DNA of 64,000 bases, taken from assembly GCF_012113595.1 (NCBI RefSeq), contig NZ_CP050831.1, positions 4,154,001-4,218,000 on the forward strand, given 5' to 3'. A program made the translations under genes and the position numbers. How positions within the stretch are numbered: position 1 is the first letter of the stretch; each line of letters opens with the position of its first letter. Below, piece by piece: positions 42,766 to 51,375 of this stretch. The stretch is from Bacteroides faecium. GTDB lineage: Bacteria > Bacteroidota > Bacteroidia > Bacteroidales > Bacteroidaceae. The notes under the pieces were generated by a model, which saw only the letters and a program-made list of their open reading frames with translations, did no database searches and was not told the DNA's origin.

Positions 42766-44085
42766 ATGAAAAAGATTGTTTACTTCTTGCTATTTGCCTT
42801 GTGCCTCCCGATAGGCTTGATGGCACAAAGCGTTGATGACGACCTTTACTTCGTACCTTCCAAAGACAAACAGGAGAAAAAAGAAACTCCAGTCCGGAAG
42901 GAACCGAAGAAACAGGTGACCAACATCTATACTTCACCGGGTACTACCGTAGTTGTTCAGGACCGCAAGGGCAGAACACGGGACGTAGATGAATATAACC
43001 GCCGTTACGATGCACGTGAAAATGAATTCGTAATGGATAATGATACCTTATACATAAAAGAAAAATCTAATCCGGATTTGGACGGAGAATGGGTGACCGG
43101 CGAATTCAATGGTACGCAAGACGACTATGAATACGCAGAACGTATCATCCGTTTCCGCAATCCGCGTTTCGCAATCAGCATCAGCAGCCCGCTCTACTGG
43201 GACGTAGTTTACGGACCGAACTCCTGGGACTGGAACGTATATACCGACGGTATGTATGCTTACGCATTCCCGACGTTCAGTAACCCGATGTGGTGGGACT
43301 GGCGCTATGGTTCTTATGGCTGGGGTTGGAACTATGGTTGGGGATGGAATCGTCCTTACTATTCTTGGGGTTACTCTCCGGGTTACTGGGGCGGCGGCTA
43401 CTGGGGTGGCTGGTATGGTGGCGGTGGCTACTGGGGACATCATCATCATTGGCACGGTGGTCCTAGCTGGGGCTGGGGCGGCGGTGGAAACCATTGGGCA
43501 CGCAACACCTATACGAATCGTCGTTCTTATGGCTACAATAATTTCTCTTCTTCACGGAGAAGTGGATCATATTCAGACCGTAGATCGGCAATCGGTACAG
43601 ATCGCCGTAGTTCTTCAAGCTCTTATACCGGTAGAACTGTTGGAACAAGACGTGAAGCAACCCGCGTCAGTACCGGACGTACTGGGGTAACTACCCGCAG
43701 TGACGCTTCTTCTACTCGTAGAAGTAGTAACTACACACGTCCAAGCAGTACGCGTAGCTCCTCAACTTACAATAGTAATCGTGAAGGTTCCGTTCGTCGT
43801 AGTGCTTCGTCTCCTTCACGGTCATCATCTTCTTCTTCATCATACGGAACTACAAGAAGGTCTTCTTCTACTTACAATAGAGGGACTTCAACCAGCAGTC
43901 CGTCTACTAGAAGCAGTAGTAGAAGCTCTAGCCGTTCATACGATAGTGGTAGCCGTTCTTCTTCTCGTAGCAGCTATTCACCAAGTAGCAGTAGTAGCTC
44001 TCGTTCCAGTGGCAGCTATTCAGGTGGTGGTTCTTCACGCTCAAGTGGCGGTGGAGGCGGTTCTAGCAGAAGCGGAAGAAGATAA
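42766..44085 (+). CDS. Secreted low-complexity protein, Trp/Gly/Tyr-rich middle and Arg/Ser-rich tail, 439 aa
   Basis: A signal peptide (MKKIVYFLLFALCLPIGLMAQ) is followed by a mixed region to ~140. Residues ~150-250 are extraordinarily rich in Trp, Gly, Tyr and His (WWDWRYGSYGWGWNYGWGW, GGYWGHHHHWHGG). Residues ~255-439 are almost only Ser, Arg, Thr, Gly and Tyr (RRSSSSSYTGR, SSSSSRSSGSYSGGGSS). Neither region can fold like an ordinary enzyme; both are predicted disordered, sticky and strongly basic at the end. It is followed after 39 nt by a FadL-like porin gene, with which it probably shares a transcript. No family function is known to me. Confidence 0.8.
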   Translation: MKKIVYFLLFALCLPIGLMAQSVDDDLYFVPSKDKQEKKETPVRKEPKKQVTNIYTSPGTTVVVQDRKGRTRDVDEYNRRYDARENEFVMDNDTLYIKEKSNPDLDGEWVTGEFNGTQDDYEYAERIIRFRNPRFAISISSPLYWDVVYGPNSWDWNVYTDGMYAYAFPTFSNPMWWDWRYGSYGWGWNYGWGWNRPYYSWGYSPGYWGGGYWGGWYGGGGYWGHHHHWHGGPSWGWGGGGNHWARNTYTNRRSYGYNNFSSSRRSGSYSDRRSAIGTDRRSSSSSYTGRTVGTRREATRVSTGRTGVTTRSDASSTRRSSNYTRPSSTRSSSTYNSNREGSVRRSASSPSRSSSSSSSYGTTRRSSSTYNRGTSTSSPSTRSSSRSSSRSYDSGSRSSSRSSYSPSSSSSSRSSGSYSGGGSSRSSGGGGGSSRSGRR

Positions 44086-44124
44086 TCAATACTATATATT
44101 AACTCTGTAATATAAGACAACGTT

Positions 44125-45780
44125 ATGAAAAAGATAATCGCAGTTGCTTGCGCCTTGTGTTTTGTCGCAGGTGTCAGTGCACAGACAATATATGATGCAG
44201 CGAAGTTGGCAGAGCGAGACTTGAATGGAACCGCCCGTTTTGTAGGTATGGGCGGGGCGATGGGCGCTTTGGGTGGTGATATTTCTACGATGGGGACTAA
44301 CCCTGCCGGTATCGGTATTTATCGTAGTAATGACATCATGACCTCTTTCAGCTATTCTGCTTACGGTACGGAGAGCAAATACTTGGGACAGACTTTTAAT
44401 AATGATAAGAACCAATGGTCGTTTGATAACATAGGCTTTGTGTTCGCTTCCAAAATAGGAAATCAGACGGCATTGCGTTATGTGAACTTTGGCTTTAACT
44501 ATAAGCGCACCAAGTCTTTCTATAAGAATATGACAATGGGCGGATTGATGGGAGCCGTAGATGATAAGATTTTTGTATCTCAGGTTAATCAGATGGGGCA
44601 ACAGGCTACAGACGTTGTATCATATGATAGAGAGAACTATGATTTTGGTAATTCTGACGCTTATAATAATAATCGACTTGGTTGGTTGGGAATTATGGGA
44701 TACCAAGGTTATCTGACAAATTCAGTCCGGGATGATAATGGTTATGATAGATACGTTCCTGTAGTCCCAGATGAGGCTGAAGCTTATTTCAACTCCAATG
44801 AAAAAGGGGGAATCAGTCAGTATGACTTTAATGTCGCGCTAAATGTGAACGATCGTGTTTATTTAGGATTAACGATTGGTGCATACGATGTGAATTATAA
44901 GAAAACCACTCTATATGATGAAGATTATGGAAATGGTGAAGGTTATGAATTGGCTTCATTCAATCGTATTAAAGGATCGGGAGTAGATGTGAAGTTTGGT
45001 GCAATTTTCCGTCCGTTTGAGTCTTCTCCTTTCCGCATTGGTTTTGCGATACATACACCTGCATTTTATAATTTGACATACGAGAATGGTGCAAGTATGA
45101 CCTCGGATGTTTACTTGAAAGAAGTACAAGATGACAATAAGACATTTTATGTACGTGACGATAAGCCTGGTAAAGATGCTATTACAACCAGAAAGTCTTT
45201 TGATGCAAATGATGGAAGAAGGATAGAACAGGATTTCCGCCTGTCTACTCCGTGGAGATTTAATGCGAGTTTGGGTTATACGGTTGGCACTTCTTTAGCA
45301 TTGGGAGCCGAGTATGAATATGAAGATTATTCATCTATGAAATTCAGTTATCCTGAAGGAGATGAAATGGTAGATCAGAATAGTACGATTAAAGACTTCA
45401 TGAAAGGTGTACATACATTCCGTATCGGTGCTGAGTATAAAGTAATACCTGAGTTTGCCTTCCGTTTAGGTTATAATTACAGTACTACTGCTTTTAAAGA
45501 AGATGATGCTTATAAGTGGATACCGGCTAATTCTACTTTGACAGATACAGACTTTGCAAATTCCCAGTCGCATAGTAATTATACAATCGGAATAGGATAT
45601 CGTGGAAAGGCCTTTTATGCTGATTTAGCTTATCAATATTCTATGTATAAAGAGAAGTTCTACCCATTTTATAATGACTTGGAAACTTCACCGGGAGTTT
45701 GGGAAATAGTAACTCCGCAAGCAACCAAAGTAACCAATACACGTAGTCAAGTACTATTAACATTAGGTTTACGCTTCTAA
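44125..45780 (+). CDS. FadL/OmpP1-like outer-membrane porin, 551 aa
   Basis: A signal peptide (MKKIIAVACALCFVAGVSAQ) is followed by ARFVGMGGAMGALGGDISTMGTNPAGIGIYR, which matches the N-terminal hatch region of FadL/TodX/OmpP1 proteins (GxGGAxxALGGDxSxxxxNPAG). The rest alternates strands and ends with LLTLGLRF, a C-terminal aromatic outer-membrane signature. Such proteins pass hydrophobic compounds. The preceding gene for the Trp/Gly- and Arg/Ser-rich protein is likely in the same operon. Confidence 0.9.
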   Translation: MKKIIAVACALCFVAGVSAQTIYDAAKLAERDLNGTARFVGMGGAMGALGGDISTMGTNPAGIGIYRSNDIMTSFSYSAYGTESKYLGQTFNNDKNQWSFDNIGFVFASKIGNQTALRYVNFGFNYKRTKSFYKNMTMGGLMGAVDDKIFVSQVNQMGQQATDVVSYDRENYDFGNSDAYNNNRLGWLGIMGYQGYLTNSVRDDNGYDRYVPVVPDEAEAYFNSNEKGGISQYDFNVALNVNDRVYLGLTIGAYDVNYKKTTLYDEDYGNGEGYELASFNRIKGSGVDVKFGAIFRPFESSPFRIGFAIHTPAFYNLTYENGASMTSDVYLKEVQDDNKTFYVRDDKPGKDAITTRKSFDANDGRRIEQDFRLSTPWRFNASLGYTVGTSLALGAEYEYEDYSSMKFSYPEGDEMVDQNSTIKDFMKGVHTFRIGAEYKVIPEFAFRLGYNYSTTAFKEDDAYKWIPANSTLTDTDFANSQSHSNYTIGIGYRGKAFYADLAYQYSMYKEKFYPFYNDLETSPGVWEIVTPQATKVTNTRSQVLLTLGLRF

Positions 45781-45825
45781 TCTAACAAAGACAGTTTTCA
45801 ATTTCTATAATAACTTTTGTGTGTG

Positions 45826-45872
45826 AAAAATCCCAGGAATGCTGAGTGTCTACAGCGGTTCCGGGGATTTTT
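45826..45872. terminator. Terminator hairpin after the FadL-like gene
   Basis: AAAAATCCC-A-GGAA at 45826-45839 pairs with TTCC-G-GGGATTTTT at 45859-45872, giving a stem with A- and T-rich flanks that can stop transcription from both convergent genes. Confidence 0.75.
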
Positions 45873-45898
45873 ATTAGTATCACTTTTAATTTTTTGTT

Positions 45899-46702
45899 TT
45901 ATCTGCGCAATGGAGTCCGTTCGTCAATAATACCACGACCTCTGTAAAGGCTGATGGCAATAGGAGTATCGGGAGTTAACTCGATATCCTTATCCACGAT
46001 AATAGGCTCTTCCTTATCATCTACGATAACCGTTCCTATCGTCTCGCCGGCCTTAATCCGTTGTGGGAGCAGGTTAGTCAGGATACCTTCCGATATTTTC
46101 CGGATGTTAATGTATTCAGGTTTTGCATCCTTGTCTGCTTCGATTTTACCATTGAACAGGTCTTGTACACCTTTATTCTTCAGGAAAAGCTTAACGATTG
46201 CATTACCTTCATACGGTTGTCTCTTCTCATCAAGCAGGATAACGGGCACCGTCATTCGCTTGAATTTAAGAGCAACGTTCCAGGAACCTTTGGCAGCTTG
46301 TGTCATTCCGAACAAAAACTCTTTACCACCTGTAATACCACGATAACGGCTACCGAACGAACGTGTAGCAACATCATCGGACAATTCGGGATAATGAGCA
46401 TAAAAAGTAACAGCTTCCGCATCCGTATCTATCACATCCCAGGCTGGGTTCTCCATACCTATGGTAAACGGTAGATAATCCTGCTCGGAAGCAGACATCG
46501 AGATGATATCTCCATCCGAGAAACTACTTTTTGCAGGAAGAGAAAGAGTGCTGCTACTACGTGTAAGAGCATCAGTGATACTTTCATTGTCGATAGAAGC
46601 AGAAAAGCTGAAAGCTTTCTTGCTGGGTTCTTGTTGTTCATCTTGTTGCTGACAACTAAACAGGCATGATGCCGCTAAAAAAAAGAGAAGGTTTTTCTTC
46701 AT
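45899..46702 (-). CDS. Fimbrillin-like lipoprotein, 267 aa
   Basis: A lipobox signal peptide (MKKNLLFFLAASCLFSC, Cys17) is followed by QQQDEQQEPSKKAFSFSASIDN and TRSSSTLSLPAKSSFSDGDIISM, the opening typical of Bacteroidales fimbrillin-like (Mfa1/FimA-related) proteins, where a strand, an Arg-Ser region and an FxxGDxI motif follow the Cys. Two beta-sandwich domains would follow. The protein is likely surface exposed; whether it assembles into fimbriae or is a minor tip or anchor subunit is unknown. It is 43 bp downstream of the guanine deaminase gene on the same strand. Confidence 0.78.
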   Translation of the reverse strand: MKKNLLFFLAASCLFSCQQQDEQQEPSKKAFSFSASIDNESITDALTRSSSTLSLPAKSSFSDGDIISMSASEQDYLPFTIGMENPAWDVIDTDAEAVTFYAHYPELSDDVATRSFGSRYRGITGGKEFLFGMTQAAKGSWNVALKFKRMTVPVILLDEKRQPYEGNAIVKLFLKNKGVQDLFNGKIEADKDAKPEYINIRKISEGILTNLLPQRIKAGETIGTVIVDDKEEPIIVDKDIELTPDTPIAISLYRGRGIIDERTPLRR

Positions 46703-46745
46703 GTGAGGGGTAAATTAATAGGTTAATAATAGTGAGAGGTTTACT

Positions 46746-47216
46746 TTAATATTCTATCTTGTCTTCTTTGGCCGCCCAGGCTTTGAAGGCAGTAAGGGCT
46801 TCATTGTGTAGTAAGATTTCAGAGGGGAGTTTTCTGTTTTCAGGTTTAAGTTCCAGTTCGTCATAAATAAAAGAGTCATCAAAACCGATATCTTTGGCAT
46901 CCGTCTTATTATTGCCATAATACATCTTGTCCAGTCGTGCCCAATAGATAGCACCCAGACACATCGGACAAGGCTCGCAGGAAGTATATATTTCATATCC
47001 GCTAAGATTGAAAGTTCCGAGCTTCGCAGCCGCGGCACGTATGGCACTCACTTCAGCGTGAGCAGTAGGGTCGCAAGATGAAGTAACGCGGTTCACACCC
47101 GTTGCAACTATTTCCCCCTCTTTCGTAGCAATCACAGCGCCGAAAGGGCCACCACCATTTTCAATGTTCTCCTTAGAAAGCTCGATTGCTTTCCGCATTA
47201 ATTCTTCTTTTGTCAT
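46746..47216 (-). CDS. guaD: Guanine deaminase (CMP/dCMP deaminase fold)
   Basis: A 156-residue zinc deaminase. Zinc ligands and catalytic Glu are visible: DPTAHAEVSAIR (His53, Glu55) and SCEPCPMCLGAIYWAR (Cys83, Cys86). The segment DKMYYGNNKTDAKDIGFDDSFIYDE matches the Bacillus guanine deaminase type, distinguishing it from TadA-like tRNA deaminases. It converts guanine to xanthine. Its promoter (TATCTTTG at 49504-49497) is separated from the gene by a group II intron inserted in the 5' leader, so expression should depend on reading through and probably splicing 2.2 kb. Confidence 0.9.
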   Translation of the reverse strand: MTKEELMRKAIELSKENIENGGGPFGAVIATKEGEIVATGVNRVTSSCDPTAHAEVSAIRAAAAKLGTFNLSGYEIYTSCEPCPMCLGAIYWARLDKMYYGNNKTDAKDIGFDDSFIYDELELKPENRKLPSEILLHNEALTAFKAWAAKEDKIEY

Positions 47217-47293
47217 AGCACAAAAAATATATTGTTAGTTTTATTCTAATCTGTTATGTAGGTCAGCGAGGTTTCCCCCGCTTTCCCCATTAA

Positions 47294-47327
47294 GAACTGT
47301 ACGTGCGAGTTTCCCCGCATACAGCTC
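47294..47327 (-). ncRNA. Group II intron domain V
   Basis: A 34-nt hairpin on the minus strand starting GAGCTGTATGCGG, with a GAAA-type loop region and ending CGTACAGTTC. The AGC triad near the 5' base is kept. Confidence 0.88.
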
Positions 47328-47370
47328 CGATAATTCTAAATTTAATTCTCACAAAATTAAATCGGTTCAG

Positions 47371-49032
47371 TCACATTATTAATGCGCTTTCCGATAAAGT
47401 ATCCACTTTCGCGGAACGAACCCGCCAACCTTTCTTTTGTCGTCTTTCAAAGTAGGCATCCCAAGTTGTGTCAAATGGATTGGCTTCTTTCTTTATCTTA
47501 ATGTACCGTTCAATCGATATGTCTGCCAACTTCAATAATACAAAGGTATACTTTTTATCGCAATCCTCATAATTAAAGCCAAACATCCAGTCTCTTGAAC
47601 CTATCTTAATAAAGTATTTGTCCTTTATCCATTTCCTCGACTTGTTTGTATGCCTTCTATATGACCATCTCTTTAACTGTAAGGTCAAGATGTGGTCTGT
47701 CTTGCTGAACACTCGCTTTGATACTACATGTTTGTAATAGTTTCCCCAGCCTCTTAATACGGGGTTGAGTTCTTCTATCAAAACCTGCTGTGATACCGAT
47801 TTATGACTAAATATAATATCATGCAGCTTCTCTGTGAACCGTTTCTGACTCTTCTTCGATGGCTTGATTAATAATGTTCCGTTGTATTTCCGGATATTAA
47901 AGCCTAAAAAGTCAAAACCGTCTTTCACATGCGTAATCTTCGTCTTCTCCTGCGAGAGTGTCAATCCCCTTTCTGCCAGAAAGTCGTTCAGCAATGCCTT
48001 AATCTCTTCCAGTGTCTTCCGTTTATCTGCCGTGACACAAAAATCATCGGCATACCTTACAAGATGCACTTTCGGATAGTATAACTTTCCATTCATATAC
48101 TTTTTGGCATATCTTTCTTCCAGCAGCTTTTCCATTCCGTCCAGCGTGGTGTTCGCCAAGGTCGGGGAGATGATGCCTCCTTGCGGAGTGCCCTCCACGG
48201 TGGGGATAAGCAATTTATTGAATACCACACCACATTTGAGCCACTTCCTGAGTACGGTCTTGTCAGTTCGTACGTTACCGAGAAGCCATTCATGACTGAT
48301 GTGGTCGAAGCATCCCTTGATGTCTCCTTCCAGTATCCACTGTGGGGAACAATCTCTGCTTAACCATCTATGCAGGGCATCTATCGCATCGGCGGTGCCA
48401 CGGTACTTACGGAAACCGTAAGAATTGTCGTCTGCCGTTGTTTCTGTTATGGGTTCTAACGCCATCAGATAAAGCGCCTGCATGGCTCTGTCCCTCATGG
48501 TCGGTATTCCCAGCGGACGTTTCTTCCCGTTACTTTTGGCGATATACACTCTTTTCAGCGGACTGGGACGATACCCACGTCTTTTCAAAGAACGAATTGC
48601 GTTCAGCTTATCTGTAGGAGTAGCCCATTTTACTTTATCCACTCCCGATGTTCGTTTTCCTTTATTGGATGTCACTCGTTTTACAGCCAATGCCTTGGCT
48701 CCAAAAGAGATAACCAAGAGATGTTGCAGGGCTTGCACCTTGTTATATCTCTTTTCTTTCTGAGCCTTTGCTATGCGGACTTGCAGCTTTCGTACCTTGC
48801 GTTCGCATCTGTTCCAGTCAATACTGTTCCATCCGCTTGCGTTTCTGGTTGAAGACGCACACTTCGTTTTCACTCCGCCCATTTGCTGTTTCTTCATTAC
48901 AAAAGTTCCACATTCCTTTAGCAAAGAATTATCTTGCGGAAGTCTGCCCGTTTTCACGTGAGGTGATGTTTGAACCTCTATCCTCCTCATTACAAGGGGG
49001 CATTCGCTTTCTCCGCAATCCTTTACCCGCAT
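47371..49032 (-). CDS. ltrA: Group II intron reverse transcriptase/maturase without endonuclease domain, 553 aa
   Basis: The reverse transcriptase core has the LEGDIKGCFDHISH block, the GTPQGGIISPTLANTTLDGMEK block and the catalytic YADDFCV motif. A thumb/X maturase domain follows (LNPVLRGWGNYYKHVVSK). The C-terminus stops soon after YFERRQKKGWRV, and no HNH endonuclease motif is present. Such proteins aid splicing and reverse-splice the intron into new DNA sites. ATG 49032 is used; internal Met codons at residues 15 and 46 are possible starts. The N-terminal region (DWNRCERKVRKLQVRIAKAQ) is typical of chloroplast-like bacterial group II introns. Confidence 0.93.
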   Translation of the reverse strand: MRVKDCGESECPLVMRRIEVQTSPHVKTGRLPQDNSLLKECGTFVMKKQQMGGVKTKCASSTRNASGWNSIDWNRCERKVRKLQVRIAKAQKEKRYNKVQALQHLLVISFGAKALAVKRVTSNKGKRTSGVDKVKWATPTDKLNAIRSLKRRGYRPSPLKRVYIAKSNGKKRPLGIPTMRDRAMQALYLMALEPITETTADDNSYGFRKYRGTADAIDALHRWLSRDCSPQWILEGDIKGCFDHISHEWLLGNVRTDKTVLRKWLKCGVVFNKLLIPTVEGTPQGGIISPTLANTTLDGMEKLLEERYAKKYMNGKLYYPKVHLVRYADDFCVTADKRKTLEEIKALLNDFLAERGLTLSQEKTKITHVKDGFDFLGFNIRKYNGTLLIKPSKKSQKRFTEKLHDIIFSHKSVSQQVLIEELNPVLRGWGNYYKHVVSKRVFSKTDHILTLQLKRWSYRRHTNKSRKWIKDKYFIKIGSRDWMFGFNYEDCDKKYTFVLLKLADISIERYIKIKKEANPFDTTWDAYFERRQKKGWRVRSAKVDTLSESALIM

Positions 49033-49496
49033 ATCATTCGGCGTTCCTTACGGGCGGCTTACCCGCTCTTAAAAAGAACAGGAGATATACGGGCTTACCA
49101 AGTTTCGTACAAGTAACTCATGACCGACTTAGAACCCGTCTATCCACCGGCAGAACTGCATCCGTGTAGCCCTAAAAAAGAGAGGACTATCCTGTCTGCT
49201 TACCTTTTGGTCAAGGCTTATTAATATCCGTAAGCCTTTTCTTTGTGACGATGGTGTAACGATTCACATCTGTTGTTCATATCGGTCAGCCTGGCCATCT
49301 CAATTACAGGATATTTGTATTTGTTGAATGTACCTTACGGTTCATTCTTCCTCATCGAAGATGTCGTTGTCTGAAGGGCTTCGCACCAAGCCGTTACCAG
49401 CTAAGCACGCCTTCGTAGGCTACTATTGACGGAACAATAGGTTCGATTGTAATCTCGAACAATTACTTAGACGACCTCTTGTCGCACCTTCTTTTA

Positions 49497-49504
49497 CAAA
49501 GATA
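49497..49504 (-). promoter_or_regulatory. -7 element, probable guaD promoter upstream of the intron
   Basis: TATCTTTG on the minus strand, ending 9 nt before the intron's first base. Transcription would enter the intron almost at once, then reach guaD. Confidence 0.6.
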
Positions 49505-49546
49505 GAAAAAACTAACAATATACAATGGAGTGTTTCTATTAATTTT

Positions 49547-50449
49547 TTACCAGTACCAGCAAACGCCGAAAGAGAACGGGTAAAGTTCGGGACCTTTATT
49601 CTTCTCAAAGAGTCCATAGGTAGAGTAGCGCATGTAGACCCCTAAATCAGCGTAGCCAGCCTGTGCCAACACATTTATTCCCAACGGGCGTACATTCAGT
49701 CCCTTATCAAAAGTCTTTTTTACGCCATTTATTTTTCCTTTCGATTTCACCCCATGACGGATTTCAGCTTCGGGGCCGACTGCGAAGAATAAAGGACCTC
49801 TGCCGTTAATCCTCGTTTGCCATTCGATAGAAAGCGGAATACGGAAATAGAAATAGCGCAAACGGCTTTTGCTATATTCTGTCGGCTCTTCAGCCATTTT
49901 ACCGGGATAGATTTGAGTGATGCCATCTATCTCGCGGAAAGCATAATTACCGTCCAGACGCATGCTGCGGTAGCCCCATCCCAGTCCGATAGTGACACCC
50001 CAATTATAGGTGGGAGCAAAGGCATGGTAACCCGTGAACAGGTTGCCGCCTATTTCCCAGGAATGTCCTGTATTCAGGCTGGCACGGTTGGAAGGATTGA
50101 AAGAGAAAAAGTCGTTCGACAGTTGCGTGTATCCGATATAGAGCCCGCCGGCATGAGGTTCGAATCGGTCTGTCTTTCTGTTACGTTTGGAGAAAGGAAG
50201 TGCATCCAGAACAGTACGGCTTTCCATACTCTGACCGTTCAGGTAGACACCTTCGAAGATTTTGGTGTTGGCTATGGTATTTCCGTTCAATGTGCTTTCG
50301 TAGAGCTTTACCTTAATCTTGTCGCCATGTTCCTTGATAACGATTTTCCTTCCGTTGAGGTAGAGGGTCGTGTCTTGGGCGAGATTCTCATTTTGTGCCA
50401 TAATGCCCATTGGAGCGATTATGAATAGTAGTAATAATAACTGTTTCAT
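49547..50449 (-). CDS. Outer-membrane beta-barrel protein, 300 aa
   Basis: A signal peptide (MKQLLLLLFIIAPMGIMAQ) is followed by a soluble N-terminal region (to ~90) and beta strands with alternating aromatic residues (GGLYIGYTQLSNDF, GVTIGLGWGYRSM, FYFRIPLSIEWQ), ending GVCWYW. It resembles the PorT/OMP_b-brl group in Bacteroidetes. It is the last gene of the ECF sigma operon, 21 nt after the DUF4252 gene, so its synthesis is probably under that sigma factor. Confidence 0.82.
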   Translation of the reverse strand: MKQLLLLLFIIAPMGIMAQNENLAQDTTLYLNGRKIVIKEHGDKIKVKLYESTLNGNTIANTKIFEGVYLNGQSMESRTVLDALPFSKRNRKTDRFEPHAGGLYIGYTQLSNDFFSFNPSNRASLNTGHSWEIGGNLFTGYHAFAPTYNWGVTIGLGWGYRSMRLDGNYAFREIDGITQIYPGKMAEEPTEYSKSRLRYFYFRIPLSIEWQTRINGRGPLFFAVGPEAEIRHGVKSKGKINGVKKTFDKGLNVRPLGINVLAQAGYADLGVYMRYSTYGLFEKNKGPELYPFSFGVCWYW

Positions 50450-50470
50450 AGATATTCTTTTAATGTGTTC

Positions 50471-50920
50471 TTATTCTTTCTTCATAAATAACATAGTAAC
50501 CAAATCGTCGGCATCCAGTTCCCCTTCAATATAAATAAGAGTGGCAGAACCTTTCTTCCCCGTTTTAAAGAGAATGAAGCGGTTAACATCTTCCTTGAGT
50601 TGCGGCAGTTGGTAATAGCCTGACTGGATTTGTCCGCCGGAAACAACTTCTTTTACCTTCTTAGCTTTCTTTTTATCAGCTTCCAGGCAGCGGAGAATGG
50701 TAGGGAGTGCGTCTCCTGCATCCTTGAAGACAAGGCTCTTATAGAGATTCATTTGATAGGCGTCCAACACTTCTTTGGACAATTCTACCATAGTCACTCC
50801 TTTTTGCTTCCCGTATTTCTGAAAGACGGTGGCAATTTGCAGTCCTTGCTGGGCTGCCGCATGAGTGGCAAAAGCAAGCAACAGGATGAGCAGGGCGGTA
50901 CGAATGAATTTATTCATCAT
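50471..50920 (-). CDS. DUF4252-like secreted protein, 149 aa
   Basis: A signal peptide (MMNKFIRTALLILLLAFATHAAAQ) is followed by a small alpha/beta domain: FQKYGKQKGVTMVELSKEVL, then YYQLPQLKEDVNRFILFK and ATLIYIEGELDADDLVTMLF, a pattern I associate with DUF4252. Periplasmic, function unknown. Proteins of this type often neighbour ECF sigma/anti-sigma genes, as here. Confidence 0.82.
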   Translation of the reverse strand: MMNKFIRTALLILLLAFATHAAAQQGLQIATVFQKYGKQKGVTMVELSKEVLDAYQMNLYKSLVFKDAGDALPTILRCLEADKKKAKKVKEVVSGGQIQSGYYQLPQLKEDVNRFILFKTGKKGSATLIYIEGELDADDLVTMLFMKKE

Positions 50921-50940
50921 ATTCTTATGCTGTTTTTATA

Positions 50941-51375
50941 TTATTCCTCAAATAAGGTGACGAACACTTCCTCTTCACTGAAACTGACGTCACGGAAAGC
51001 GGCTTTCGCCTGTTCACGGATTAAGGCGGCATCTGTATATTGCTTGCCGTCGATGATGACATAACTGGACGATGCGGGGGACAAGTGGCGATAAACACCC
51101 GATACGCCTAATACTAATAATAAGGTGGCCGCCACAGTGCCCAAGCTGTAAGTCAGATAATACCTGAACGTCTTATTCTTTTTCTCAGACCGGGCGGTTG
51201 CGGATGCCTGTACATATTGGGTATGTTCCGCTTCAAAGAAGGCAAACATCGGACGATACATCTGAAGATGTTCCGGCACGAGCCCTTCGGTAAAGAAACG
51301 GCGCAATTCGCGTTCTTCTTCACAGGTGGTTTCGCCTTCAAAATATTTATTCAATAATTCTTCTATATCTTTCAT
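50941..51375 (-). CDS. Probable anti-sigma-like membrane protein, 144 aa
   Basis: The cytoplasmic N-terminal ~70 residues (MKDIEELLNKYFEGETTCEEERELRRFF) resemble the helical segment of small Bacteroidetes regulators that pair with ECF sigma factors. One membrane helix follows at ~75-95 (YYLTYSLGTVAATLLLVLGVSGVY), then a periplasmic tail of ~45 residues. The start codon overlaps the sigma gene stop as ATGA, a sign of tight translational coupling. No zinc-binding HXXXCXXC motif is present, so it is not a ZAS-type anti-sigma. A regulatory role is inferred from position and topology. Confidence 0.72.
   Translation of the reverse strand: MKDIEELLNKYFEGETTCEEERELRRFFTEGLVPEHLQMYRPMFAFFEAEHTQYVQASATARSEKKNKTFRYYLTYSLGTVAATLLLVLGVSGVYRHLSPASSSYVIIDGKQYTDAALIREQAKAAFRDVSFSEEEVFVTLFEE

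Larger units (their letters stand above)
47253..49487 (-). mobile_element. Group II intron, 2235 bp, with maturase ORF
   Basis: The 5' end is GTGCGACAAGAGG on the minus strand (from 49487), matching the group II GTGYG start. The 3' end was set at CATAAC (47258-47253), giving the AY terminus; domain VI pairs ATG-GGG with CCT-A-CAT, leaving a bulged A seven nt from the end as branch point. Domain V is at 47294-47327. The interior ORF is a reverse transcriptase/maturase. Exon sequences are AAAAGAAG before and AGATTAGAAT after. The intron lies in a non-coding region between the beta-barrel gene and guaD. The structure appears intact, so it may still splice. The 3' boundary is inferred and could shift by a few nt. 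Confidence 0.87.
47228..49522 (-). terminator. Ancestral rho-independent terminator split by the group II intron
   Basis: On the minus strand a 15-nt arm TATATTGTTAGTTTT (49522-49508) and its exact complement AAAACTAACAATATA (47242-47228), followed by six T, are separated by the intron. Removing the intron brings the arms to 30 nt apart, with an added 5-bp extension (TTCTA/TAGAA). This would be a good terminator for the beta-barrel operon, with the guaD -7 element inside its loop. Confidence 0.65.

Noticed and set aside
47371..49032. Retron or diversity-generating reverse transcriptase
   Set aside because: The maturase X domain, GTGCGAC 5' end and domain V/VI structures identify a group II intron.
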